A stretch of DNA of 64,000 nucleotides from assembly GCA_029215795.1 (NCBI GenBank), contig JARDYH010000001.1, forward strand, positions 354,540,154 through 354,604,153, in the 5' to 3' direction. Position 1 is the stretch's first letter. Every line of letters begins with the position of its first letter. Below the pieces are notes generated by a model, which worked only from the letters and a program-made list of their open reading frames with translations, was not told the origin of the DNA and ran no database searches. This stretch comes from Anniella stebbinsi. Its lineage: Eukaryota; Chordata; Lepidosauria; Squamata; Anniellidae. The position numbers and the translations under genes were made by a program. Shown here one piece after another: positions 43,589-53,033 of this stretch.

Positions 43589-44120
43589 TCTTTCGGTCCA
43601 GTTTATGACGAAATGTGCAAATGTATTTACAAGTGGACCAAACAATTTTTTCACACCTTCCTAGCAGGAAACTTGGGACATCCAGCAAAACTCCATGTGG
43701 AGTTCCCCCTTCCCTCTCCATACCATGAATATCATCGTAAAAAGCATCACTCCAAGCCCACTAGTGTGGCACTCGGTGACGTCAAACAGAAGGGGGAAAC
43801 TTTCAGAACAATGGCAAAATAACATGAGATAATTAGAATTGGGCAATAAATATTAAGGCAGGAACGTGACATGGTGCTGTCATTTTCAGCAGCAGAACTG
43901 TGTTTCTCAAAAAAAAACCCGACATGGTGCTTCCATTTTCAACAGCAGCACCAGGTTGCTTATATAACAAGTAGTTCCACCCTCAGATTTGGCAGATTCA
44001 TTTGTTTGGTATAGATAATTCCAAAGGATAAAGATAAATTCTAATGCCATAATGATCTAGAGTTTCATAAGTGGATCCATCTGCACATGCCGATGTACCA
44101 AAATTGATTCAACTGAGCGC
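43589..44120. other. No gene recognised
   Basis: A tract at 43868-43960 contains two copies of 'gacatggtgctgtcattttcagcagcagaac'-like sequence about 52 bp apart, a local tandem duplication. Otherwise nothing. Confidence 0.4.
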
Positions 44121-44803
44121 AGGAAATAGTTATTCATTTTACTTTATTTAGTTAGTTATTATACTTGTACCCTGCCTTTCCATAAAATATGCCCAAAATG
44201 GGTAAGTAAAGTAAAATCCACCATAAGTAAAAATCCACAATAAGTAACACAACTAATATAAAACCATCTAAAAATCAAATAAGAGCCGATGAACATAGCA
44301 ACCAGTAAAACATTGTTAAATTAAAAGATCTGTTTGTTTATCTTATTTGTACCCTGTCTTCCTACCAAGAAAAATGGCACTCAAGGTGTCTACGGATTAA
44401 AATAGAGATTAAATCACAGAACAACAGAGAAAACAATGCATTATTTAAATTGTTTAAATAAATAAGTTTTGGTCTGCCAGCTTATCTAGCTGTCAAGAAG
44501 AGGACTAGCCTAGCCTCCCAAAGTCTAGGTGCTGCCACTGAAAATGTCCTTTCATGAGTTCCTGCCAAATGCACTCAAAGGTTGGCAAGATAGAAGCCCT
44601 GTCCAGGGGTTCATGAGAATGACTGAGAGCTCAAAATGTCTCCTGGTCCTGCCTCCTATGTCTCTAGTGATGTTGGCCCTGCTCCCTCCATTTAGACCTT
44701 GCCATTGGTCTGGAAGGGAATTGATTATGAGTAGAACTTCCTGCGCAACTGCAGATCCTGCCTTATCAGGCTTCCTAATCACACTGAGAGTTAAAGCAAA
44801 TGT

Positions 44804-45842
44804 TAGGGTGGCCAGATTTTGGAACCCAAAATCCCGGTTCCCCCCCCCGCCACCCAAAACAACCCCCCCACCAAGCCACCCCCCCAAAACAACCCCCCCA
44901 AGCCACCCCCCCACCCAAAACAACCCCCCACCAAGCCACCCCCCCAAAAAAAACATCAGCCCGGACCTACCAGGTTCACTGCCGCTGCCGCTGCCGCCCC
45001 CGCCGGGTCCGCTACCCCCCCCCAGGTCCCCCGCCGCTGGGCTCGTAAGGCCAGTGGCCGCGCGGAAGAAGCAGGGGAGGGCCGGATCCGGAAGTGACGT
45101 AATCGGCCCTCCCCCGCCTCTTCCGCCCGGCCTCTGGCCTTGTCGGGGCTTGTCATGATGGCGACGACCCCCGAGGAGCCCGGATGCCCGTGCGGAAGAG
45201 GCGGGGGAGCTCCCCCACCTCTACCGCGCAGGCGTCCGGGCTCCTCGGGGGTCGTCGCCATCGCGACTAGCCCCGACGAGGCCAGAGGCCGCGCGGAAGA
45301 GACAGGGCAGGGCCGATTACGTCACTTCCGGATCTGGCCCTCTCCCGCCCCTTCCGCGTGGCCTGTGGCCTCACAAGCCCGGCAGCGGTAGTGGAGGACC
45401 CAGCGGCGGCAGACCCGGCCGCCCCAGCAGGTAAGTGCCCCGCGCCCCGCGCCCCGCGCCCCGCGCCCCACACTCCTTACCCGCAGGGGCATCCGCTTCC
45501 CTCTGGTGCTCGAATCTACTGAGAAACAGGCTTCGCGGCCTGTCTCGCTACTGAGGGACAGGCTGTGAAGCCTGTTTCTCAGTAGATTCGAGCACCGGAG
45601 GGAAGCGGACGCCCCTGTGGATAAGGAGCGCGAGGCGCGAGGGAGGGCACTTACCTTCTGGGGCGGCCGCTTCCCGGGCTCCTCCGCCACCACCGCCGCC
45701 AGGTCTACCGCCGCTCCTCGCTTGCTGCCACCGCCGCGTGACCCCCCGCCACCCCGGTTTGCCCCCACCACCCCCGGTTGGGCCGGTTGGCCCCAGGTTT
45801 CCCGGTTAGGACCGGGAAACCCCGAGCCATCTGAACACCCTA
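44804..45842. mobile_element. 1,039-bp GC-rich hAT-like non-autonomous transposon
   Basis: TAGGGTGGCCAGAT left and ATCTGAACACCCTA right, with perfect GCAAATGT duplications at 44796-44803 and 45843-45850. The interior is CpG-rich and palindromic (for example 'agaaacaggcttcgcggcct' and 'aggctgtgaagcctgtttct' at 45521-45580). Long frames on both strands reflect base composition; no transposase is seen. Confidence 0.9.
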
Positions 45843-46165
45843 GCAAATGTGAATAGAATTCTCTTTCAGGTCTTGCCGGTTCAATACAACAAGTTCTGAT
45901 TGAGGGCCAGGGCTTGGAGACATAGGGGTGGTATCAGTGTGCACCCCCCATCCCAGTACCCTCATATGTTTTCTTGAATACCTTAACAGGGCTAGGGAGA
46001 AGGACATCTTCAGAAGATCTCAACAGCTGGGCTGATCCATATGAGAGAAGGCAGTCCTTCATATAACCTACTTCTAAGCCATTGAGGGCTTTATACATTG
46101 TAATGAGAGCTGGAGTCAAGAGCCTACACACCAGCAGGGGCCCATTTACAACAACTTCCTGGACC

Positions 46166-46214
46166 ACCTCCTCCTCCTCCTCCTCCTCCTCCTCCTCTTC
46201 CTCCTCCTCCTCCT
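46166..46214. repeat. (TCC)n microsatellite
   Basis: Run of TCC/TCT units; poly-Ser or poly-Glu frames over it are not genes. Confidence 0.9.
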
Positions 46215-46501
46215 TCTCACCATTGCAACCTGCTTGTTCCCTGCCTCTTGCTCTGGACCAGGCAACAGTGATGTTGAGGAGGAGGAGGAGGACCAGTCTT
46301 CTGAGCAATCCTCAAAGGCAGGCAGAGGACGTGAGTGTTACAGCAATCCAAACAACATGTAATGAAGGCCTGTGTCACCGTGGCTAGATCAGACATGGGC
46401 AGCACCATTCAATGTCCCAATACATTTTGAGCTGGAAACTTCTTTTCATCTAGCAAATCACCTTAAAAACAAACTCATCAGAATAGTTTATGGCCCTTTC
46501 C

Positions 46502-46640
46502 ACACCAGGCGTTTTGCCTGGGATAGCCCCTGGGTGTAGAGGGAGGGAGGGCGATCCCAGAAGTACCTAATACACACCATCGGAGCACAGGGACCATCCA
46601 GGGGGCCATACCAGGCAAACATCCTGGTGTAGAAACGGCC
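46502..46640. mobile_element. Harbinger-like MITE (GGCC-end family), 139 bp
   Basis: GGCCCTTTCCACACC left and GTGTAGAAACGGCC right, with TAT at 46499-46501 and 46641-46643. An internally deleted copy of the ~550-bp form. Confidence 0.85.
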
Positions 46641-46643
46641 TAT

Positions 46644-47330
46644 GTCTCTTCCATGAAGGGAGGATTCATGCCATAAAACAATGTATAATAAAATCCTTCA
46701 GGGATTTATCATAACAAACAGCCCTGTCACACCCCTGGACAAGGTAATTTAAGAGGCTCTTATTAAATCTCAAAGACAGAATGCAAATACAGACGTTATA
46801 AATGATGTAGAATTGCTATGGCAGATAGCAATTTCAATGTTAAAGTACCAGAAAGAACAGTCCTAGGAACTAATACTAAGAAGATGACTAGGCAGGAAAT
46901 GAGAAACAAGAAACAAAAACGAACTCTTCAAAAGGTCCAAGCAACAATTGTTTTTTTGTTTTTGTTTTTTTGAAACCCTACAATGACCATGGCTTTAAAA
47001 ACCAGTGTATTTTCAACTCATAAACATCACTGTAAGCACAATACATGTCAGATATCCACAGAGGTTACCCCAGGAACATTCATTCACATTTAGATCAAGA
47101 GGTTTAAAAGTTCCCAACACCCTTATCATTAAAATTAATGACAATTCCTTTAAAATTCTGTGAACCGTCTAATAGACCTTCTCGTAATGCCATGATTGTT
47201 GCTGCCCGCACATTTTCTCCCACGCCAACCAGGGAATGTCTAAAGAACCTTCTGCTGGTAGTTGCGATTAGCAGCCAAATATGTGAGCCAAAGTAATTGT
47301 TGAGCCAATCAGGCATAGTGGAGCTATGCA
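46644..47330. other. No gene recognised; 75-codon minus-strand frame of unknown origin
   Basis: The minus frame at 47104-47331 reads PDWLNNYFGSHIWLLI...RHSLVGVGENVRAATIMALR. It has a protein-like look but I recognise no family, and there are no flanking splice sites I trust. Confidence 0.35.
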
Positions 47331-47333
47331 TGG

Positions 47334-47448
47334 GCCTTCTACACCATACGGGTGTAAAGGGAGGGTGGGGAGATGGTCCTGGAAGTACCTGCTTCCGGGA
47401 TCATTGTTCTAATACACACAGAGAAGTGTGACGACCTGGCTTCCTCCC
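47334..47448. mobile_element. Harbinger-like MITE, left part
   Basis: GGGCCTTCTACACCATAC then 'ggaagtacctgcttccggga' and 'gtgtgacgacctggcttcct', cut at the following MITE. Confidence 0.65.
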
Positions 47449-47648
47449 CTGTTAATGTTGCAGGGGCCCTGCCTTCTTTTGTATATGGTCACTCTAGTAT
47501 AGTGCACGCACCTTTAACTGTTGTGATGAAGAGGGAATTTCACTGGGGACTAAGTAATTGTCTACAAATGACACTGGCTGAAATTCCCTTTTCTCTACAA
47601 CTGTTAAAGTTACATGAGCCCTGACCTGGATTTTATCTGGTCAGCCTA
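47449..47648. mobile_element. hAT-type MITE, right-hand part only
   Basis: Begins 'gttaatgttgcaggggccct', the same internal point as the partial copy at 32044, and ends TTATCTGGTCAGCCTA. Confidence 0.8.
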
Positions 47649-47885
47649 GCATGCTTAGCTGAACATTGAGTTGAGCCCTGTGATATGCCAAACAAGAGAC
47701 TGTGCATCAACTCCATGTCCGCTGCGAACATCAGTGGAAGACTTCAGGCATCTGCGGTGTGGTGGGAGACCAGCCTTGGGATCAAGTGGTCCCCACAGCT
47801 GCTGTGTAATATGCACATAAATATGAAAAAGGACATTTATGTCAATTTCTGTATAACACAGTTGACCTATGACCAAATTTGACAA
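47649..47885. other. Unassigned
   Basis: Low-copy sequence; overlapping frames on both strands, none recognised. Confidence 0.3.
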
Positions 47886-47948
47886 TGGGCCAGTTCACAC
47901 CATCACAACGGCTGAAACAAGCCACCGTGGCTTGTTGCAGCCACGGTG

Positions 47949-48342
47949 GCTGGATCTACACATCATCTTCGATGCGCCCTCCCTGCACCACAAGCCGCTT
48001 TGGAGCGCTGCACTTTGTCTAGTGTGGCTCAAGCCTCGGAGGTTCTGCTCGCGCTCTCGCCGCCACCGCCCTTTCATCCCAGCGGGTCCCAGGGAGGGAG
48101 GAGAGAGGGTTGTAAACAAAAGCTAGCAATTGAAAATCCCTCTCCCAATCGCTGGCTTTTGTTTACAACCCTCCCCCCTCCCTCCTCCCTCCCCGGGACC
48201 GGCCTGGATGAAAGGGCGGCAGCCACGGCAGCGCGGGCGCGGGCAGAGCCTCCAAGGCTTGAGCCATTCTAGGCAGGGTGAAGTGCTCCGAAGCGGCTTG
48301 TGGCACAGGGAGGGCGCATCGAGGACGACGTGTAGATCCTGC
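47949..48342. mobile_element. ~390-bp fold-back element
   Basis: GGCTGGATCTACAC left and GTGTAGATCCTGCC right. Arms pair over most of their length: 'gatgcgccctccctgcacca' with 'tggcacagggagggcgcatc', and 'gggttgtaaacaaaagctag' with 'ctggcttttgtttacaaccc' at the centre. GC-rich with no coding signal. Confidence 0.75.
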
Positions 48343-48600
48343 CTGTGTGTTTTCCCAATTATCTATACTGGCACAGTTTGCCATATCCTCTGAACCTGGG
48401 TGGCATGGCTTGTTTGGAGAGGGCAGCAGCACTCAAATAACCCATGGGGTGTGGATGCTTTTTTTCAGTTTTTCTGGGGCGGGTTGCTGGCCACCCCAGA
48501 AAAACTCCACCATGCACCTGATACACATTTACTTGGAAGTAAGTCTCACTAATCTCAGTGGGATTAGCTTCTGAAGGAATGCCTCCTCTCATATGTACCT
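48343..48600. other. Unassigned
   Basis: Short stretch with a hairpin at 48468-48510 ('ttttctggggcgggttgctg' and 'ccaccccagaaaaactcc'), possibly another MITE relic. Confidence 0.35.
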
Positions 48601-49026
48601 GCCCAGACCCTAAGATCATCCTAAGGGGTCCTTCTCCGTGAGCCCCTGCCAAAGGAAGTGAGGCAGGTGGCTACCAGGAGGAGGGCTTTCTCTGCTGTGG
48701 CACCCCGGCTGTGGAATGAGCTCCCTAGAGAGGTTCACCTGGCACCTACATTATACTCCTTTTGATGCCAGGTGAAGACCTTTATATTTTCGCAGTATTT
48801 TAACAGTTTATCAACTTAATATTTAACTTTGCTGTTTTAAATTTGTATTTTAAATCTATATTAATTTCTGCATTGCTGCTCAGTTTTATCCTGGTTGTGC
48901 TTTTATATTGCATTTTATATTATGTTTTTATACTGTTGTTTGTTTTATATTTTGAATGGTTTTCATGGTTTAAAGTTTTTGTAAACCACCCAGAGAGCTT
49001 CAGCTATTGGGCGGTATAGAAATGCA

Positions 49027-49426
49027 ATATGTACAAAATTTTTGGAAAAGGGTGTTTAAAGAAATAAGTGAAATAATGGGAAGCAATGTGGAAGTAAGTC
49101 CTAAGTTGGCTTTACTATCAATATGGGATAAAGAAATTGGGAATATAAGTAAGAGGGAATTGATTAACAACCTCCTGGCACCCGTTAGATTAATGATAGC
49201 TAAGAATTGGAAAGGGCAAGGGAATTATACAATAGAAGAATGGTATAAAGAAATATGGGATATGGCGCTTAATGATAAGTTAACGTCTAATTTGAAAGTA
49301 AAGAGGGGAATATCCAGGAAGAATGATTTTGAAAATATATGGAGTCCATTTTTGGAATATGTATTAAGAAAGGGGAAGGGGCATTCACCTATGGAAGATT
49401 CTTTACAATTTTGGAAAGATGTATAA
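49027..49426 (+). pseudogene. L1-type ORF2 C terminus
   Basis: The frame encodes FWKRVFKEISEIMG...LALLSIWDKEIG...LLAPVRLMIAKNWKG...YTIEEWYKEIWDMALNDKLT, ending at the native stop at 49426. The A-R-L-I-A--WK and EEW motifs are typical of the L1 ORF2 C-terminal region. RT and endonuclease are absent. Confidence 0.85.
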
Positions 49427-49569
49427 TATAATTGAATAATTGTAGGTCTCCTGGGGGGAGGATAGCACGGGGGGTTGTGAAGGGCTGTTAGTTATGTAGT
49501 GTATTTTATGTTGTGTTTATGTTGTATTTTAAGTTGAAAATAAAATATTATAAAAAAAAATAATAAAAA
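49027..49569 (+). mobile_element. 5'-truncated L1-type LINE insertion
   Basis: A 3' fragment with the end of ORF2, a ~100-bp 3' UTR and a poly-A-rich end. The 9-bp duplications AGAAATGCA (49018-49026, 49570-49578) are perfect. The combination of 5' truncation, A-rich tail and target duplication shows target-primed reverse transcription. Confidence 0.9.
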
Positions 49570-49689
49570 AGAAATGCAGCAAATCAATCAATCAATCAAT
49601 CTGTGTAGGAATATGCTCTTCATTATGTAAAACCTCAGAAAACCAAAGGTAGGCAATGCATCTCATGTTACAGCAATAGTACAATTAAA

Positions 49690-49822
49690 GGCACAATCCT
49701 ATGCATGTTTAGACAGAAAAAAATCCTACAACTCCCAGCATTCCCCAGCCAGCCATGGTGACTGGGGAATGCTGGGAGATGTAGGACTTTTTTTCTATCT
49801 TAACACGCATACGATTGAATCC
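49690..49822. mobile_element. Palindromic MITE (GCAATCC-end family)
   Basis: 'gcacaatcctatgcatg' start; arms 'aaaaatcctacaactcccag' and 'tgggagatgtaggacttttt' match the copy at 30686-30820. Right end mutated. Confidence 0.75.
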
Positions 49823-50504
49823 GAAGTGACATCATTGCAATAAGCAAGCCTGTCAGCCAGACTTGCGTGCTATTCTTAAGAGACCCAATGGCACGTATAT
49901 TTTTCCCAAAAGGAGTTTTGAGATATCCATTTCAGTATAACCATCCTTTACAACCCAACCCAACTTCCCCACATGGGTCAATATCCACCTATATTGTCAC
50001 ACATCTCATTTCCAAAATGTGAACATTTCCAGAATTTCAAAACGTACACTTGATCGACCGGTGAGATCCATGTGTCAAATAAGACAACCAAAACTAGACG
50101 GTGGGCCCCCTAGGCCCCTCTATCTGCTCTATAGTACAGGGAACAGATGAGCTTTTCTATTGTGCAAACTTAATATAATTCCAGAAATATTGCACGGTGG
50201 GCTCTTTAGACCATACTAATTAGAGTCGCTTTGTTAAAAATGGTAAGGTTTCTCCTCCACACCAGCTGGAGATCTTGCCCTGTGTAGAGAGAGGTCTACT
50301 AGTTTCTATGAGCCTGCTTAATGGCACAGCAGGCAATGGAGCTGTGTGGTGAAGCTAAATCTGAGGGTGCCTTATGCTAAATTAACGAGAATAAATTTTA
50401 GGGGGAAATGTTATCATTAAATACACCCACACACCCTAGAAGTGTCTTTCTATTCTTTTGAACCATTTGTAAGGTTTACGATCTTCATATTGTTTGTCTG
50501 CACA
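49823..50504. other. No gene recognised
   Basis: Low-copy sequence within the putative BEGAIN intron. Confidence 0.35.
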
Positions 50505-50645
50505 ACAGTCCTATATGGCGGATCACTGCTGTTCCCATTTCACAGATGGGCAACCATGACTAAAGGAAGACAGCCCCTTGCTTGAGGGTACTCAGTGGTT
50601 GTTAAGGCTGAGATAGGAGTTTGAACGTGGTCTCAGTATGTCTCA
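50505..50645 (-). mobile_element. MIR-like SINE
   Basis: 'cccatttcacagatgggcaa', 'agccccttgcttgagggtac' and 'gataggagtttgaacgtggt' follow the reverse strand of the MIR/CORE-SINE layout. Confidence 0.6.
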
Positions 50646-50766
50646 GGAGGCTCTGCCCTTTCTCACTTACTGAATTGAATGCCTGGAACAGCTTCCCAGG
50701 ACACCTGGGTGATGATGCCACCTCTCTTTTTCCTAAAATCCCACCTTTGCCGTGAAGGCTTTAGTG

Positions 50767-51097
50767 CAGGGGTGGGCAACGTCTGGGGTGTGTGCATGTC
50801 TGGGGACCATTTTCACCCCACCCACCCCAATACAGATGTAGGGCGCAGTTCTGTTGCTCCACACAATTCCAAAGAGCACTGGTTGTAGCAGAAATAATCA
50901 GGAGTTTGCCGCTGTCATTCAGTGGCAAACCCCGATGGCGTGGTACATAGGTCAAATTTAGCTTGAAAACAAGCTAAATGTGACCTTAGTGCTCTGTAGG
51001 GGTAAATGGCAGCAGGGGGATTGGGGATTGGTCATAGCCTCCATGAGGCAGGAGCGGGGGCCACATGTGGACCACAGGCTGGGCGTGCCCAGCCCTG
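50767..51097. mobile_element. hAT-like element, CAGGGGTGGGCAAC end
   Basis: CAGGGGTGGGCAACG left and CGTGCCCAGCCCTG right are inverted repeats. Flanks CTTTAGTG / CTCTAGCA agree at 5 of 8 positions, consistent with an old 8-bp duplication. Confidence 0.6.
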
Positions 51098-51719
51098 CTC
51101 TAGCACAACCTCCTACTTCCCATACTGCCCTGTAAGTAAGCCCAAGTTCAGAGAACGTTAGTTACTGGGCAGATTAGAAATGTCCCCTTCTTAGCCCTGC
51201 TTCCACTTCCCTCCCCCTCCCCTTCCCTTTTCCCCGTGTTAAGATTTTATATTGTAAGCTCCTTGGGGCAGAGTGTCCTGTTGTACCTTGTACACTTACA
51301 TGCACGCTGATAGCACTATATGAACAATAACGATCTAGCCCAGGGCGATCTACTATGATCAGCATCAGCACTCAAAGGCCTTAAACATTCCTCCGCCCTG
51401 CTAACCAAGATATTTTTGAAAGAGTGTGGCAGGGATCGAACCCAGGCCTCAGGTCTAGCCCAAAACATTTTGCTGCACAGAGTGGTAGAATCCCTGCTTA
51501 GTTATGAAATTAGACCATCTGGTTGTAATTGTAAGCACACTTCCAAGGGAGTAATCCTATTGAATTCAGTAAGGCTTACTTCCGATTAAAAGCTCTTAGG
51601 ATTGCACCGTCATAGCTTAAAAGCAAGGTTCATCAATGCCGGTACTGCCGCAATGTCATCTATGTTTGAAAGATCATCAAGATATACTTAATAATAATAT
51701 AACAGCCTCTTGTACTTAC
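51098..51719. other. Low-copy sequence, BEGAIN intron
   Basis: No further exon recognised. 'ggcagggatcgaacccaggc' at about 51429 looks like a reversed tRNA SINE B-box region. Confidence 0.4.
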
Positions 51720-51786
51720 CATCCTGTACAATTTGTCTTCTAGGTCTTGATTAATTCTTTGTAATGCTAGGTAATTGTTTTGTATC
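51720..51786 (-). CDS. BEGAIN: BEGAIN coding exon (next exon, coiled coil continues)
   Basis: This 67-bp exon follows the acceptor CTTTACTTTAG (ending 51787) and precedes a strong donor, GTAAGTAC, at 51719. Its first G completes the Arg codon left by the exon at 52505-52666; then 22 codons read IQNNYLALQRINQDLEDKLYRM. This is the expected BEGAIN continuation, which in mammals runs on with Gly-Gln-His. The exon ends on a codon boundary. It was too short for ORF-length filters and was found by reading the reverse strand. I searched to the left for the next exon and did not find it, so the following intron probably extends beyond the window. Confidence 0.92.
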
Positions 51787-52504
51787 CTAAAGTAAAGATG
51801 AAATTATGTAATTAACATATCTTTGCACATTCAGAACTGCACTTTTTTTAAAATCTCAGTTTTTTTCATGAGCGATTGTAACTTAGTTTTCCACAGACTT
51901 TAATTAATGTCTATTTGATCAGGACTTTCTGCTGCCTAGGAAAGTCTTTTTGATAAATATAAAGCCAAGATTTGTAGACTTTAAAATCCCATCTGGTCTT
52001 TGAGAGAAGCAGTTTGTAACAAGGCCCTTTGAGGGTTCAACCCTGGCTGTAGGGTTATGGGTCTATTATTTTCACATAATGATGTGTTGACCTCAGATGT
52101 TTTCAGTTTAACCCTCCACACCCACCCCACCCAATGCAAAGAGTGAATGTATCAAGGAGGTACTTCAAAACAGGTATATCATAAATCTACCATTGACTTA
52201 CATGAATTGAACCTTGTGTTAAATCATTACGGATGTGGAAGAAAAAGTAGGATATAACACTATGAAAGTGATATATAGAATGTGAATTGTGCCCCAACAG
52301 TTATCAGTGCACTTCAATACCACTCAAGCCCCTTGACCATTTGGATCATTTGGCAATCATTTGGCTTTGAGATTTGCCAGTTAATGTCAACATTTTCCAA
52401 GGTGTCTCCTCCAGAATTCCCAACAGATGTCAACATTTCCGATTTCCCTGAAAATAAACCATGCAACTTCATTTGCAGTCATGTCAACGGATTCAGAAAC
52501 GAAC
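51787..52504 (-). other. BEGAIN intron between the two exons
   Basis: This 718-bp intron separates the two recognised exons. It carries a remnant of a palindromic MITE at about 52232-52327 and AT-rich sequence. The splice sites are GT...AG. Confidence 0.88.
52232..52327. mobile_element. Palindromic MITE remnant in the BEGAIN intron
   Basis: 'gtaggatataacactatgaa' and 'gtgccccaacagttatcagt' identify the family of 8103 and 35797. Confidence 0.6.
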
Positions 52505-52666
52505 CGTCTCAGCTTTTCCGTCACTTTTTCGAGTTCTTCCTGAGCGCGTCTCAGTTCTACTTCGAGATATTGGCGTGTAGAATCAAATTCTGTTTCAAGC
52601 ATTTCCAGTTTGTGAGTTGTGTAGGAGAGTCGCTTGCGAAGTTCCCCCTTCTGTTCCTGCAACGTG
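52505..52666 (-). CDS. BEGAIN: BEGAIN coding exon (N-terminal coiled coil, first of two seen)
   Basis: The 162-bp exon reads 53 full codons plus split codons at both ends. The peptide starts TLQEQKGELRKRLSYTTH and ends EELEKVTEKLR, a heptad-rich coiled coil with no stop. From memory this is nearly identical to the start of mammalian BEGAIN, a postsynaptic-density protein that binds the guanylate kinase domain of PSD-95. The acceptor is good: a pyrimidine-rich TTTCTCCTTCCAG ends at 52667. The donor GTTCGT at 52504 is weak. The exon leaves two bases of an Arg codon, and the next exon supplies the third. The related family member TJAP1 is a poorer match. I found no start-codon exon to the right. 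Confidence 0.93.
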
Positions 52667-53030
52667 CTGGAAGGAGAAATATTGCTGCTGATTAACAGTT
52701 CTAGAGAGGTCCTAATGACAGAATTGGTCATAGTCTCATAAATTATACATCTTTAAAGCAATATAATGAATAATAGTCCTTAATTATGAGTACTTAGCTT
52801 TGCTGTCATTCAAATTGCCTCTCTCCTCCTGTGGATCAAAATTACAGGTTTGCTGTATGACCTTTGGAAAGTGAAAGGTGCCACCAACATTTGTTTTGAG
52901 AGTTTCCGTGCAAACCTATGAAATGGCCTTCTTCCAAGTCAGACCACTGGCTCATCATCTTGCCTAGTGCAAAATACAACAGAGGTACTGAATTTCTTTC
53001 AGCCCAAAGGCCGAATTCAATTTTGGAGAA
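52667..53030. other. Upstream intron of BEGAIN, nothing further recognised
   Basis: Begins with the acceptor of the 52505-52666 exon. 'ttaatcag' about 30 bases before the splice site could serve as a branch point. I found no exon to the right. Confidence 0.5.
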
Positions 53031-53033
53031 GCT

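Larger units (their letters stand above)
44125..46410 (-). mobile_element. Old L2-like LINE on the minus strand, split by a hAT-like element
   Basis: Reading right to left: coding remnants VTQAFITCCLDCCNTHVLCL (46400-46315) and ITMYKALNGLEVGYMKDCLL...LLRSSEDVLL (46130-45990) match L2 C-terminal blocks; then 3' UTR through 45851 and on from 44795 to a reversed tail near 44140. A (TCC)n expansion at 46166-46212 replaces part of the coding region. Confidence 0.7.
48600..49604 (+). mobile_element. LINE 3' end (GGCGGTATA-tail family), split by an L1 insertion
   Basis: 'cggctgtggaatgagctccc', 'ttcacctggcacctacatta', 'gccaggtgaagacctttata', T-rich UTR, 'ccagagagcttcagctattg' and 'ggcggtatagaaatgca'; the final 'gcaaatcaatcaatcaatc' tail follows the insert at 49579. 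Confidence 0.85.

Noticed and set aside
45322..45846. 174-codon minus-strand frame and overlapping plus frames
   Set aside because: Same reason: CpG-rich hAT-like element, frames open on both strands, no domain.
52387..52504. Continuation of the BEGAIN frame past 52505 as coding
   Set aside because: The frame stays open in the intron by chance, but the next exon at 51786 continues the recognised protein in phase, so the donor at 52504 is the real exon end.
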